DNA of 64,000 bases from Azohydromonas caseinilytica (GCF_012927045.1 NZ_JABBFW010000008.1:186001-250000), one strand, 5' to 3'. Positions 46,218 to 55,778 are shown, numbered from the stretch's first letter. Notes: generated from the letters alone by a model not told the origin. Program-made: numbers and translations.

Positions 46218-49200
46218 TCAGGCCACGAAGAAGTAGTCCGACAGCGCCGAGGCGCTGCCGGTGGCCGCCACCAGTTGCGTGAGCTCGGCGGCGCCGACCT
46301 GCGCGTCCGCGCCCGCCGAGCGGAACAGGAACACGCCGGTCTGGGTGCCGTTGTCCACCGCGAACAGGCGGGCGTCGCCCACGGCATAGGCGGCGGTGGC
46401 CGAGCCGATGGCCGCCGCTGCGCTGGCCGCCGTGACGGCACCGGCGATGTCGGTGCTGAAGATCACGAGCTCGGCGCCGGTGCCGAATCCGCCCGGCGCG
46501 GCGCGCACCAAGGCGCCTTCGACCAGCGTGTCACCGTCGCCCACGCGCACGCCGCCCATGCTGAACAGGAAGCGGTCGTCGGCGCTGCTCCAGTCGGTGA
46601 TGGCGTCCACGCCCACCAGGCTGTTGAAGCCGAAGGAATCCGCCCCGGCACCGCCGGTCAGCGTGTCGCTGCCCGCGGCGCCGTACAGCGTGTCGGCCCC
46701 GGCGCCCCCGTTGAGCATGTTGGCCGCGCCGTTGCCGACGATCACGTTGTTGCCCGTGTTGCCGGTGCCGTTGATGGCCGCGCCGCCCATCAGCAGCAGG
46801 TTCTCCACGTCCGCCGCCAGCGTGTGGGTGACGTAGGCCGCCACGCTGTCGAGGCCCGAGCCGCCCGCCTCGCTGACCGTGTCGGTCGCCGTCTCGACGA
46901 TGTAGGTGTCGTTGCCGGCGCCCCCGCGCATGATCACGCCCGCCACGCCGTCGAGCAGGTCGTTGCCGCCACCGCCGTTGACGATGTTGGCCCCGGCGCG
47001 GCCGACCAGCACCTCGGCGTTGCCGCTGCCGTTGACCGTGAGCTGCGGCACGGGCGTGCCGTCGTCGTCACGGATGCTTGCCGCTACCGAGGCACTGCCC
47101 ACCGTGGCATTGGTCGGGCTGAACAGGTTGAGGTTGAAGACCTCGGTCGCCTCGATGCCCAGGTCGTTGAGCACGGGGATGCGCAGCACCTGGACCGTCT
47201 GCCCGGGCGTGAACACCAGCGTGCCGGATTGCGCGAGGTAGTCGCTGCCGTTGGTGGCCGTGACGTTGCTGTTGCTGTAGCGCACGCTCACCAGCTGCGT
47301 GGACGGCGCACTCAGGCTGACGATGAAGTCCAGCGTGGTGCCCGACTCGGGCGCGGGAATCGCGGCGGCCGAGATCGTGGGCTGCACGACCGTCGCGAGC
47401 TCGCTGGGCGTGACGACCATGTGCCCACGGCCGTCACCGATGCTCGCGTTCACCGCGCCCGAGAGTTGCAGGTCGAAGAACTCGAAGTTTTCGGCGGCGG
47501 CGTCATCGCGCAGGTTCACCAGCACGGTGCGGCTGGTTTCGCCCGGCGCAAACACCAGGGTCTGCGTGCCCAGCGCCTCGTAGTCCGCGCCGGCCAGCGC
47601 CGTGCCGTTGGCCGTGCCGACCTGCACCGTGACCTGCCTCGTGCTGGCGCGGTCGAGCGTCACCTCGAAGCGCGCGATCCGGCCCGACTCGTCCGCGATG
47701 CCGTCCGTGACGGCCAGTACCGGCGTGCCGGTGGTGCCGTCGTTGTCGTGCACCACGCCCAGGCCGTCGGCATCGACGATGGTGGCGTTGCCGGCCGAGA
47801 ACAGGTTCAGCCGCAGCAGCTCGTCAGCCTCGCTGGTGAGGTCTTCGAGCACCGGGACGAGGATCGTCTTGGTGGTCTCGCCGGGGGCGAAGACCAGCGT
47901 GCCGCTCTGGGCCAGGTAGTCGGCGCCGTTGGCGGCGGTGATGTTGCTGTTGCTGTAGCGCACGCTCACCAGCTGCGTGGACGGCGCGCTCAGGCTCACG
48001 ATGAAGGCCAGCGCGCTGTCGCTTTCGCCGGCCTGGGCGTCGGACACGCTGATCATCGGGCTGCTCACCCGCGGCGCATCGTTGGTGGCGACGTACGCAC
48101 GCGCACGCGCATCGGGCAGCGTGGCGTTGACGGGACCGGACAGCAGCAGGTCGAAGTACTCGCCGGGCTCGCTGATGGCGTCGTTGGCCAGCGTCACGCT
48201 CACCGTCTTGCTCACCTCGCCCGGTCTGAACACCAGCGTCTGCAGCGGCTGGGCGGTGTAGTCGCTGCCGGCCAGCGCGCTGCCGTTGGCCGTGGCGACG
48301 TTGACGCTGACGTTGCCCGTGGCGGGCCGGTCGAGCGTGATGCTGAAGGTGGCCATGCCCGCGGCCTCGTCCACCACGGTATCGGCCACGCGGATCACGG
48401 GCGTGCCGGTGGCGGCATCGTTGTCCACCACGAAGCCCAGCCCGTCTTCATCGGCGACCTGCGCGTTGCTGGGCGAGAACAGGTTCAGCCGCAGGATCTC
48501 GGTGCGCTCGGTGTTCAGGTCGTTCAGTACCGGGATCTCGACCACCTTGGTGGTCTCGCCAGGCGCGAAGACGAGCGTGCCGTTCTGGGCCAGGTAGTCG
48601 CTGCCGTTGGCGGCGGTGACGTTGCTGTTGCTGTAGCGCACGCTCACCACCTGCGTGGACGGCGCGCTGAGGCTGACGGCGAAGCGCAGCAGGGTCTGGC
48701 TCTCGTCGGCCACGGCATCCGTCACCGTGATCAGCGGCAGCGACACCGGCGCGCTGTCATTGGCGCCGATGGTGGCCCGGCCGAAGGTGGGCGCCACCAG
48801 CGTGCCGCCCACGGCCGTGGACAACCGCAGGTCGAAGAACTCCGCGAGCTCGGCCGCGGTGTCGTTGTTCAGCGCCACGCTCACCGTCTTGGCGACCTGG
48901 CCGGGCGTGAACACCAGCGTCTGCAGCGGCAGCGCGGTGTAATCCGCGCCGGCCACGGCCGTGCCGTTGGCGGTGGCGACATTGACGCTGACGTTGCCGG
49001 TGCCGGGCCGGTCCAGCGCGATGGTGAAGGTCACCAGGCCCGCGGCCTCGTCCACCACGGTGTCGGCCACGCGGATGACCGGCGGCCCGGCGGGCGCGTC
49101 GTTGTCATGGATGGCCCCCAGGCCGCCCTCGTCGGCCACCTGCGCATTGGTGGGCGAGAACAGGTTCAAGCGCATCAGCTCCACGCGCTCGGCCGTGGCG

Positions 49201-50099
49201 TCGTTGAGCACGGGGATCGACACCACCTTGGTGGTCTCGCCGGGCAGGAACACCAGCGTGCCGTTCAACGCCAGGTAGTCGCTGCCGTTGGCGGCGGTGA
49301 CGTTGCTGCTGCTGTAGCGCACGCTGACCTGCTGGGCCGAGGGCGCATTCAGGCTCACGACAAAGCGCAGCGCGTGGTCGCTCTCGTCGGCCACGGCGTC
49401 CGACACCGTGATCAGCGGCAGCGACACCGGCGCGGCGTCGTTGGCGCCGATGGTGGCCCGGCCGAAGGTGGGCGCCACCAGCATGCCGCCCACGGGCGAG
49501 GACAGCCGCAGGTCGAAGGTTTCGGCCAGCTCGCGCGCGTTGTCGTTGATCAGCGCCACGCTGACCGTCTTGGCCACCTGCCCCGGTGCGAACACCAGCG
49601 TCTGGGACAGCGCCACGTAGTCCTGGCCGGCCACGGCCGTGCCGTTGGCGGTGGCGACGTTGACGCTGACGTTGCCGGCACTGGGCCGGTCCAGCGTGAC
49701 GGTGAAGGTCACGACGCCGGCCTGCTCGTCCACCACGCGGTCTCCCACGCGGATGACCGGCGTGCCGATCGCGGGCGCGTCGTTGTCATAGATGGTGGCC
49801 CAGGCCGTGTCGCGGGCGATGGTGTCGTTGACCGCGCTGAACAGGTTGAGCTGGAACAGCTCCGTGCGTTCGAGCACGCCGTCGCTGCGCAGCGGGATGT
49901 CGATGACCAGCGAAGTCTGCCCGGGCGCGAAGGTCACGGTGCCGGAGCGGGCGTCATAGTCCGTGCCGTTCGCGGCCGTGAGGTTGGAGTTGCTGTAGCG
50001 AACGCTCACTGGCAACGCATTGGGCGTTGTCAGGCGCAGCGTGAATCGCGCAACGGCGGCGGACTCGTCGACTTCGACGTCATCGACAACGATCGGCAT
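46218..50099 (-). CDS. Large Calx-beta repeat protein with C-terminal RTX repeats
   Basis: A 1293-aa acidic protein starting MPIVVDDVEVDESAAV at 50099, with no N-terminal signal peptide. It has nine Calx-beta modules of about 120 residues, each beginning with a (V/I)xDE-type strand. They alternate between type A (VSVRYSNSNVTAANGSDYLA) and type B (VSVNVATANGTAVAGADYTA). After residue about 1050 come RTX nonapeptides (NGGGGNDLLDG, RGGAGNDTYIV, NGGAGADTLYG, TGGAGADSFGF), which bind Ca2+. The C-terminus ends in hydrophobic FFVA. This is the layout of a type I-secreted surface adhesin or matrix protein; no T1SS exporter genes are adjacent. Confidence 0.9.
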   Translation of the reverse strand: MPIVVDDVEVDESAAVARFTLRLTTPNALPVSVRYSNSNLTAANGTDYDARSGTVTFAPGQTSLVIDIPLRSDGVLERTELFQLNLFSAVNDTIARDTAWATIYDNDAPAIGTPVIRVGDRVVDEQAGVVTFTVTLDRPSAGNVSVNVATANGTAVAGQDYVALSQTLVFAPGQVAKTVSVALINDNARELAETFDLRLSSPVGGMLVAPTFGRATIGANDAAPVSLPLITVSDAVADESDHALRFVVSLNAPSAQQVSVRYSSSNVTAANGSDYLALNGTLVFLPGETTKVVSIPVLNDATAERVELMRLNLFSPTNAQVADEGGLGAIHDNDAPAGPPVIRVADTVVDEAAGLVTFTIALDRPGTGNVSVNVATANGTAVAGADYTALPLQTLVFTPGQVAKTVSVALNNDTAAELAEFFDLRLSTAVGGTLVAPTFGRATIGANDSAPVSLPLITVTDAVADESQTLLRFAVSLSAPSTQVVSVRYSNSNVTAANGSDYLAQNGTLVFAPGETTKVVEIPVLNDLNTERTEILRLNLFSPSNAQVADEDGLGFVVDNDAATGTPVIRVADTVVDEAAGMATFSITLDRPATGNVSVNVATANGSALAGSDYTAQPLQTLVFRPGEVSKTVSVTLANDAISEPGEYFDLLLSGPVNATLPDARARAYVATNDAPRVSSPMISVSDAQAGESDSALAFIVSLSAPSTQLVSVRYSNSNITAANGADYLAQSGTLVFAPGETTKTILVPVLEDLTSEADELLRLNLFSAGNATIVDADGLGVVHDNDGTTGTPVLAVTDGIADESGRIARFEVTLDRASTRQVTVQVGTANGTALAGADYEALGTQTLVFAPGETSRTVLVNLRDDAAAENFEFFDLQLSGAVNASIGDGRGHMVVTPSELATVVQPTISAAAIPAPESGTTLDFIVSLSAPSTQLVSVRYSNSNVTATNGSDYLAQSGTLVFTPGQTVQVLRIPVLNDLGIEATEVFNLNLFSPTNATVGSASVAASIRDDDGTPVPQLTVNGSGNAEVLVGRAGANIVNGGGGNDLLDGVAGVIMRGGAGNDTYIVETATDTVSEAGGSGLDSVAAYVTHTLAADVENLLLMGGAAINGTGNTGNNVIVGNGAANMLNGGAGADTLYGAAGSDTLTGGAGADSFGFNSLVGVDAITDWSSADDRFLFSMGGVRVGDGDTLVEGALVRAAPGGFGTGAELVIFSTDIAGAVTAASAAAAIGSATAAYAVGDARLFAVDNGTQTGVFLFRSAGADAQVGAAELTQLVAATGSASALSDYFFVA

Positions 50100-50381
50100 G
50101 GCTCGACTCCCCAGTCGGTTGAGAGCCTGCCGGCATGGGCCAGGATAGCCATGGGCAGGCTGCCCGGAGCTTAAGGAGGAAGCCGCGACAGCCGTTTCCG
50201 CAGTGGTGAGCAAAAGCCATACGGAACCGTGCTGCCAGCAACGGATTGAGCCAATGTTTACAGGCTCATCCAGTTGGCTGCACTTGTCATCCGGCAGTGT
50301 GTCAAACCGTCACACGCGCGTTACTTCATGCCGGTGTGCTCGCGCGGTACATGGGGCAACAGGACCTGCAGAGACCGTCGC

Positions 50382-50687
50382 TCAGCGCCGGGGCGGCCTG
50401 AACCAGGAGAAGAGCGTCGGCCAGTGCCACAAGGCCGCGGCCGGCTGCGACTGGGCTGGCTCCAGCAGCGCGGCGGCAGCGGCGGCTGCGGCGTTGCGGG
50501 CCACCACGTCGGCCAGCGCCTTCTCGGCGATGGCCCGCACCTCGTCATCGGTGAGATGGCCGGGCGCCATGCGGCGCAGCAGGGCCGGTTGCTCCAGCAG
50601 CTCGCGCAGGACCGCTTCCTCCTGCGCTTCGAGACGCAGCTCGAACTCGATCTGCATCGTGCTTTCGATCTCGGACCAGGTCAGCAT
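50382..50687 (-). CDS. Small protein of unknown function
   Basis: From the ATG at 50687, behind ggaggtgcgcgc, this encodes 101 aa. The N-terminal half is helical and acidic (IESTMQIEFELRLEAQEEAVLRELL, given here in part: residues 4-28), followed by an Ala run (about 68-76) and a Trp-containing tail (LWHWPTLFSWFRP). No family is recognised. The strong RBS supports coding. Confidence 0.5.
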   Translation of the reverse strand: MLTWSEIESTMQIEFELRLEAQEEAVLRELLEQPALLRRMAPGHLTDDEVRAIAEKALADVVARNAAAAAAAALLEPAQSQPAAALWHWPTLFSWFRPPRR

Positions 50688-50832
50688 GCGCGCACCTCCA
50701 GGCAACCGCCCGGCCATTGAGGCGTGCCGAGCTTGCAAGAGGCTGTCAGGCCCCGCCAGTGCGGGAGGCGCCACCGCAGCCGGCCCACGCCGTGTGGCAT
50801 GTCATTCCGATTCGTCCTTCTCACTGAAATAA

Positions 50833-50920
50833 CCTCGTCACACCCGCGAAGGCGGGTGTCCACGAACTCCGGGCTGCATCCCGGCCGGCGTGGAGGCCAG
50901 CCTGCGCGGGCATGACGAGG
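50833..50920. repeat. REP-like inverted repeat upstream of the nifENXQ operon end
   Basis: The outer arms cctcgtca (from 50833) and tgacgagg (ending 50920) are perfect inverses. Inside the left arm, acacccgcgaaggcgggtgt is itself a palindrome, with a related gcctgcgcggg at the right. It lies 30 bp downstream of the nifQ stop, so it may serve as the operon's 3' structure. Confidence 0.7.
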
Positions 50921-50950
50921 GAATATTTCCGCTTCGTTTGAGAGGCCGAA

Positions 50951-51358
50951 TCAGACTTCGGGCCCGAAGCACACCGAATGATCGGTGCACACGGCGCAGC
51001 TGGGTGCCTTGCACACGAAGATCTCCTCGCGCTCGCACAGCTGCTTGTAAAGGAACTTCTTCCACTTCATGTCCTTGGCGTTGCGCGCCACCAGCGACGG
51101 GAACCAGTGCCTCATCAGCGCCGAGAGCTCGGTGCGCGAAGCCAGCTGCAGGTCCTGCCACAGGTGGTTGTCACCCAGGCAGGCCACGGCCACCGTCTCG
51201 GCCATGTGCAGGATCTCGGCCGGCGTGCCGGCCGAGGCGTCGGCATGGTCGAGCAGCAGCGCCGCCACGTCCTGTACCTCGTCGCCCCGCGCGGCGCGGC
51301 GCGAGCGCGCCAGCGGCAAGGGCTCAGGCAGGAAAGGCCGTTGCGCCAGCATCGTCAT
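50951..51358 (-). CDS. nifQ: NifQ, molybdenum donor for FeMo-co synthesis
   Basis: A 135-aa protein. The C-terminal EIFVCKAPSCAVCTDHSVCFG has the exact NifQ signature C-x4-C-x2-C-x5-C that ligates a Mo-Fe-S cluster; RHWFPSLVARNAKDMKWKKF precedes it, another conserved block. NifQ passes Mo to NifEN. The start at 51358 overlaps the upstream ferredoxin gene's stop (ATG two codons later is also possible). It is the last gene of the nifE-to-nifQ operon. Confidence 0.93.
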   Translation of the reverse strand: MTMLAQRPFLPEPLPLARSRRAARGDEVQDVAALLLDHADASAGTPAEILHMAETVAVACLGDNHLWQDLQLASRTELSALMRHWFPSLVARNAKDMKWKKFLYKQLCEREEIFVCKAPSCAVCTDHSVCFGPEV

Positions 51359-51660
51359 ACCACGGCAGGCGCGTGCGTGTAGCACTTCTTGGGACAGATC
51401 TTGGCGCAGGCGGTGCAGCCGATGCACAGCCCGCCATGGGCGATCGTCATCACCTTCTTCTCGTATTCCTCGTCATCGTCGCCGTCCGGGTCCAGGGCGA
51501 TGCGCTCGCCCTCTTCGTCCAGGCCGATGAGCTCCAGCACGCCGCGCGGGCAGACGCGGAAGCAGCGGCCGCAGCCGATGCACTTTTCCTCGTTGATGGA
51601 CTGGACGAAGTTTGGAATCCAGCTCTCGCCCGAAGGCATGGTGACGCTGAAATTTGCCAT
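51355..51660 (-). CDS. nif-associated 2[4Fe-4S] ferredoxin (ferredoxin III type)
   Basis: A 101-aa ferredoxin with two cluster motifs: EKCIGCGRCFRVCPRGV and GGLCIGCTACAKICPKK, separated by an acidic loop (DPDGDDDEEYEKK). It begins MANFSVTMPSGESWIPNFV, the usual opening of nif-specific ferredoxin III. It may feed electrons to NifEN/NifQ-related steps. It overlaps nifQ and is separated from the Rop-like gene upstream by a 127-bp gap containing a repeat. Confidence 0.92.
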   Translation of the reverse strand: MANFSVTMPSGESWIPNFVQSINEEKCIGCGRCFRVCPRGVLELIGLDEEGERIALDPDGDDDEEYEKKVMTIAHGGLCIGCTACAKICPKKCYTHAPAVV

Positions 51661-51684
51661 GACAGTTGCTTTCTCTTCTGCTCT

Positions 51685-51760
51685 GCCCGTTCGTCCTGAG
51701 CTTGTCGAAGGGGCGCCGTGACGGCGCGGCCGGGCCTCGAAAAGCTCAGCGCCCGAACGG
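51685..51760. repeat. Pair of facing repeat arms inside the nifE-nifQ operon
   Basis: gcccgttcgtcctgagcttg followed by tcgaagggg (51685-51713) faces cctcgaaaagctcagcgccc followed by gaacgg (to 51760). Same family as at 267-359, 36564-36661 and 46151-46188; it sits between the Rop-like gene and the ferredoxin gene. Confidence 0.8.
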
Positions 51761-51787
51761 AACGTGCTTTCCGGCCAGGCCGGCCGA

Positions 51788-51991
51788 TCAGCCCGCGGCT
51801 TGCGCCGCCGCCAGCTTGCCGCGCGCGGCCATCAGCGCCTCGTGCGCCTCGTGCGCGAGGCGGGCCACCTCGGGGATGCGCTCCCAGTGGGTGGGCAGCT
51901 CCTCGCTCAGGTCGTGCAGGTCCATCTTGGCCTGCACGGCCTTGGCATTGAGCTTCCTGACTTCGGCCTTGAGGGCGTCGATGTCAGCCAT
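51788..51991 (-). CDS. Rop-like (CCE_0567-type) small nif-associated protein
   Basis: A 67-aa helical-hairpin protein starting [18 protein letters not shown] at 51991; the second helix is [19 protein letters not shown]. Such Rop-like proteins accompany DUF269 genes in nif operons of many diazotrophs; their role is unresolved. It overlaps the DUF269 gene by 8 bp. Confidence 0.82.
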   Translation of the reverse strand: MADIDALKAEVRKLNAKAVQAKMDLHDLSEELPTHWERIPEVARLAHEAHEALMAARGKLAAAQAAG

Positions 51992-52457
51992 AGGTGGCAA
52001 CCTCCTTGAATTGTTCGATCATCCCGATGCCTTCGTCGACGAGCTTGTTGCCCGCCTCGGCCAGCTTCTGCAGCGAGGGGTAGCCGAAACGGTGCACGTC
52101 GCGCAGGTAGCGGTTGACGACGATGAGCCGCCCGGTGGTGAGCACGGCGCGGCCGAAGCCCTCGTGGCTCATGTTCATCATGGGCGCGACCATGCAGCCC
52201 GTGGCGCGCTCGATGGCCAGGCCGATGGCGTTGTGGAACAGCTCCAGCCGCCACAGCGTCTCGGGGTCCGGGTCGCCCATGATCGGCATGGCGCGGCGCT
52301 GCTCGGCCGTGACAACATAGGGCTCCAGCAACTGCGGGTCGCTCTTGCCTTCCCAGGTGCCGTGCGTGTCCTGCGCGCGCAGCTGCTTGATCAGCTCGCG
52401 GATGAAGCGGTCCTGCAGCAGGGCTTCTTCCGGGGCTTGGGCCTGAACTTCGCTCAT
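51984..52457 (-). CDS. NifX-associated protein (DUF269)
   Basis: A 157-aa protein starting [31 protein letters not shown]-like text ([17 protein letters not shown]) and [21 protein letters not shown] are the conserved DUF269 blocks. The family always travels with nifX and is thought to help FeMo-co precursor trafficking. It overlaps nifX by 4 bp (ATGA). Confidence 0.93.
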   Translation of the reverse strand: MSEVQAQAPEEALLQDRFIRELIKQLRAQDTHGTWEGKSDPQLLEPYVVTAEQRRAMPIMGDPDPETLWRLELFHNAIGLAIERATGCMVAPMMNMSHEGFGRAVLTTGRLIVVNRYLRDVHRFGYPSLQKLAEAGNKLVDEGIGMIEQFKEVATYG

Positions 52458-52867
52458 GATTGGACCTGGTCCTCTTCCTCGAAATCGAAGCGCTTCTCCT
52501 GGCCCTTGAGCAGCGCCTTGCGCAGCCATGGCGGCGGCGTGCCCTTGAGCACTTCCTGCAGCCTGGACAGGATGTCGGAGATGGAGTCCGGCCCGGTGAC
52601 CTTCACCGGGTGGATGCCGGCGGCCACCACGCGCGCGGCCGCCGAACCGCCGATGGCGCCGACGTAGACGATGGCGCAGTCGCCGATGGCGGCGAGCTTG
52701 GGCGCGAGCTTGTCCTCATCGCCGTCCTCGGCCAGGTTGTCGCCGAAGGCGAAGTCCTCCACGAAGGCGCAGCTCTCGGCCGTCACCTCGTAGACGGCCA
52801 GGTGCTTGGCCCAGCCGAAGTGCGCGTCCACGCGCTGCTGGTCCTGGGTGGCAAAGGCGACTTTCAT
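52454..52867 (-). CDS. nifX: NifX, FeMo-co precursor carrier
   Basis: A 137-aa protein of the dinitrogenase-iron-molybdenum-cofactor-binding fold, starting [40 protein letters not shown] and AAGIHPVKV are family blocks. NifX holds NifB-co/VK-cluster between NifB and NifEN. It follows nifN by 30 bp. Confidence 0.95.
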   Translation of the reverse strand: MKVAFATQDQQRVDAHFGWAKHLAVYEVTAESCAFVEDFAFGDNLAEDGDEDKLAPKLAAIGDCAIVYVGAIGGSAAARVVAAGIHPVKVTGPDSISDILSRLQEVLKGTPPPWLRKALLKGQEKRFDFEEEDQVQS

Positions 52868-52897
52868 GGGCTGGAGCTCCTGTGGGGGCGGTACGGG

Positions 52898-54298
52898 TCA
52901 AAGTCCGATCTCGGCCACGCCCTCGCCGGCGGCGGAAGGGGCCAGGCCGGCAGCGGCGGCGCGGGCCGCGGGTGTGAGCGGCCAGTCCTCGGGGCTGGCG
53001 TGGTGGATCTGGTCCATCAGCAGGTTGCCGACCTCGAACACGAAGTTGCGGCTGCCGCGGTAGCCCACGTGGCAGACGTGCGAGTTGCCGATGCGGTCGA
53101 ACATCGGGATGCCCAGGCGGAACAGCGGCTTGCCCAGGCGCTGCGCCGCCTGGCGGCCATGCGAGTGCGTGATCAACAGGTCGCACCCGGCCGCCTGGGC
53201 CGAGCGCTCGAAGTCCTCCAGGTCGCCGATGAGCACCTCCGCGGTGGGCAGCCGCTCCAGCAGCGGCGACTTGGTGGTGGTCACGGCCACCGACAGCTCC
53301 GCACCCATCTCGGCGAGGAAGCTGCCCGCAGCCCACAGCAGGTCGGGCTCCGCGCCCAGCGCGACCCTGACGTTGCCGAAGTGGAAGTGGCCGTCGAGCA
53401 TCGCGTCCACCAGCTGGCTGCGTTGGCGCCGCAACTTCATGGACACCGGCCGGCCGCTGAGCCGGCTGAGGAAACGGATGAAATCATCCGTGGCGGTGAG
53501 GCCGGTGAGCCGGTCGAACAGCGTGTACGGCACGCCGCAGCGGGCCTGCAGCGCCTGCGCGGCCGGGCGCATCTGCTCGCCGATGGCGATGGCGTGCTGC
53601 GCGCCGCCCAGCGCCAGCAGCTCGTCCAGCGTGGTGCCGCCCAGCGTGTGGCCCAGCCAGCCCTCGGGAATGTGGCCGTCGAGCGAGCCTGACATGTCCG
53701 GCGCGAACACCGGCCGCAGCCCGAAGGACCCGATGATCTCGCGCAGCTCCTCGATGTCGCCCGGCGTCAGGTGGCAGCCCGGCAGCACCGCGACCTTGCG
53801 CGCCACCTTGGGCTCGTTCTGGCGCGGCAGCCTGGACACCAGCGCCGTCACCGCAGCGGCCCAGCCGTCCTGGAAGGCGCCGACGTAGTCGGGGGTCGAG
53901 GCGTAGACGACGGCGGTATCGTGCAGCTCCGGGTGCTTGTCCTGCGCCAGCCTGACGAACGCTTCGACGTCGTCGCCCTTGGTTTCGGTGAGGCCGGTGG
54001 AGCAGATGGCGATCAGCCTGGGCCTGGCGCGCGAGCGGATGTTGAGCAGCGCCTTCTCCAGGTTGTCGTAGCCACCCATGATGGTGGTGGCCTCGTTCAT
54101 CGCCGTGGTCTGCAGCGGGATGGCCTCCTTGAAGTGGCGCACCAGCAGCACCAGCCCGAAGGAGGTGCAGCCTTGCGAGCCGTGCATCACGGGCATGCAG
54201 GAGGCCAGGCCCATGAACGCGTAGCTCGCGCCCAGCGGCTGGCTCATCTTGAGCGGGTTGACGGCGGCGGCTTTCCTGGATTCGGTGACGAGGGCCAT
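52898..54298 (-). CDS. nifN: NifN, FeMo-co scaffold subunit
   Basis: A 466-aa nitrogenase-like beta subunit of the NifE2N2 scaffold on which FeMo-co precursor is matured. NPLKMSQPLGASYAFMGL and MPVMHGSQGCTSFG near the N-terminus, ICSTGLTETKGDD, and FGNVRVALGAEPDLLWA are family landmarks. It is 25 bp after nifE. Confidence 0.96.
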   Translation of the reverse strand: MALVTESRKAAAVNPLKMSQPLGASYAFMGLASCMPVMHGSQGCTSFGLVLLVRHFKEAIPLQTTAMNEATTIMGGYDNLEKALLNIRSRARPRLIAICSTGLTETKGDDVEAFVRLAQDKHPELHDTAVVYASTPDYVGAFQDGWAAAVTALVSRLPRQNEPKVARKVAVLPGCHLTPGDIEELREIIGSFGLRPVFAPDMSGSLDGHIPEGWLGHTLGGTTLDELLALGGAQHAIAIGEQMRPAAQALQARCGVPYTLFDRLTGLTATDDFIRFLSRLSGRPVSMKLRRQRSQLVDAMLDGHFHFGNVRVALGAEPDLLWAAGSFLAEMGAELSVAVTTTKSPLLERLPTAEVLIGDLEDFERSAQAAGCDLLITHSHGRQAAQRLGKPLFRLGIPMFDRIGNSHVCHVGYRGSRNFVFEVGNLLMDQIHHASPEDWPLTPAARAAAAGLAPSAAGEGVAEIGL

Positions 54299-54323
54299 GG
54301 CGGTGCTCTCCTGCGCAACTTCT

Positions 54324-55733
54324 TCAAGCCGGCAGCGCGGCGGTTTCGGTCTCTTCCCAAGGGGCGGGGGCCTTCACCTGCTGCCACACCGGGTTGAACA
54401 GCGCCTTGTCGATCTCGGCGATCATGGTGACCATGCCCTCGTAGCCGGCGAAGGCGTGGTGGCGCTCCTGGTTGATGTCCATCCAGGGCATGCGCGCCTT
54501 GAGGGCCACGAACTGGCTGCGTCCGCCGCTGAGCATGATGTCGGCCCGGGCGTCGCGCAGCATGGCGTACATCTCGCGCGGGCTCAGGTCGTCGATCATG
54601 TGCGCGTCGTCGCCCATGATCTCCTTGATCTTTTCCTTGTCTGCCCGGGTGCTCTTCTTGACGCTGGTGCCCACCACTTCCAGGCCGGCCTCCTGCAGCG
54701 CGGCGACCACCGACCAGCTCTTCACGCCGCCGGTGATGAGCAGCACCTTCTTGCCCGCCAGGCGCTGGCGGTAGGCGCGGATGCGCTCCCAGGCGCGCGC
54801 TTCCTCGACGGCGATCAGCGCCTCGGTGCGCTTCTGGAGCTCGGGGTCGGCGCCCTGCTCCACCAGCAGCCGCGCGATGTCGCGCAGCGTGGTGCTCATG
54901 TCCGAGATGCCGTAGAACGAGCCTTCGAAGAACGGGATGCCCCAGCGCTGCTGCATGCGCGTGGCGACGTTGATCATCGACTTGGAGCACACCATCATGT
55001 TGGCGCGCGCGCGGTGGGCGCCGGCGATCTCGCGGTAGCGGCCGTCGCCCGAGATGCAGCTCAGCACGCGGATGCCCAGCGCATCGAGCAGCGGCTTGAC
55101 CTGCCACAACTCGCCCGAGAGGTTGTACTCGCCGATGATGTTGATGTCGTAGGCCGTCATGCGCTCGGGCTCGACGGTGCCGATCACGTGGTCCAGCAGC
55201 GCCTCGGCGCCGAGCTTGTTTCCCAGGTTCTTCGGGCCGGCAAAGCCCGGCGCGTTGACGGGGATCACCGGCTTGCCGAACTTCTCGCTGGCGCGCTTGC
55301 ACACGGCCTCGATGTCGTCGCCGATGAGGCCGGTGACGCAGGTCTGGTAGACGAACACGGCCGCCGGGTCCTGCCGGTCCAGGATCTGGCGGATGGCCTT
55401 GAACAGCCGCTTCTCGGCGCCGTAGATGACGTCGAGCTCGTTGATGTCGGTGGTGAAGCCGGTGCGGTAGAGCTGAGAACCGGAGGACGCGCTGTGCCGG
55501 TTGTCCCAGGAGTTGCCTTCGCAGGCGATAGGGCCGTGCACCAGGTGCGCCACGTCCACGATGGGCTGCAACGCGATCTTGGCGCCATCGAAAGCGCAGC
55601 CGCCGGCCGCGGCACCCGGCGTGAGCTGCTTGGTGCAGCCCTTCTTGCGCGCCTTCTCGTCCTTGGTCTGGTTGTGTTCGCAACCTGGCTCGTCAAAGAC
55701 CTGCGCAATCTTGTCCTTCAGGCTGGGCGACAT
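54324..55733 (-). CDS. nifE: NifE, FeMo-co scaffold subunit
   Basis: A 469-aa nitrogenase-like alpha subunit. Cluster-binding cysteines and landmarks are GCEHNQTKDEKARKKGC, TPGAAAGGCAFDGAKIAL, VHGPIACEGNSWDNRHS and QTCVTGLIGDDIEAVC. HMIDDLSPREMY and GGRSQFVALKA-like text mark the C-terminal domain. It is the first gene of a seven-gene operon behind a sigma-54 element. nifK, usually upstream of nifE, is not present. Confidence 0.97.
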   Translation of the reverse strand: MSPSLKDKIAQVFDEPGCEHNQTKDEKARKKGCTKQLTPGAAAGGCAFDGAKIALQPIVDVAHLVHGPIACEGNSWDNRHSASSGSQLYRTGFTTDINELDVIYGAEKRLFKAIRQILDRQDPAAVFVYQTCVTGLIGDDIEAVCKRASEKFGKPVIPVNAPGFAGPKNLGNKLGAEALLDHVIGTVEPERMTAYDINIIGEYNLSGELWQVKPLLDALGIRVLSCISGDGRYREIAGAHRARANMMVCSKSMINVATRMQQRWGIPFFEGSFYGISDMSTTLRDIARLLVEQGADPELQKRTEALIAVEEARAWERIRAYRQRLAGKKVLLITGGVKSWSVVAALQEAGLEVVGTSVKKSTRADKEKIKEIMGDDAHMIDDLSPREMYAMLRDARADIMLSGGRSQFVALKARMPWMDINQERHHAFAGYEGMVTMIAEIDKALFNPVWQQVKAPAPWEETETAALPA

Positions 55734-55764
55734 GGTTTCTCCTGGGGCATGCGAGCACAGCTAA

Positions 55765-55778
55765 GCAGGTTCGGTGCC
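55765..55778 (-). promoter_or_regulatory. Sigma-54 promoter of nifE operon
   Basis: On the minus strand CTGGCACCGAACCTGCTT has GG (55777-55778), ten bases and GC (55765-55766): TGGCAC is intact and the -12 part reads CTGC instead of TTGC. It is about 32 bp before nifE. No perfect TGT-N10-ACA was found upstream. Confidence 0.68.

Noticed and set aside
46206-50174. Plus-strand frame of 1322 codons opposite the Calx-beta gene
   Set aside because: Its apparent repeats are merely the antisense of the Calx-beta modules.
50382-50774. Longer start at 50774 for the small protein before nifQ
   Set aside because: The ATG at 50687 has a good ggaggtg RBS; the extra 29 residues look random.
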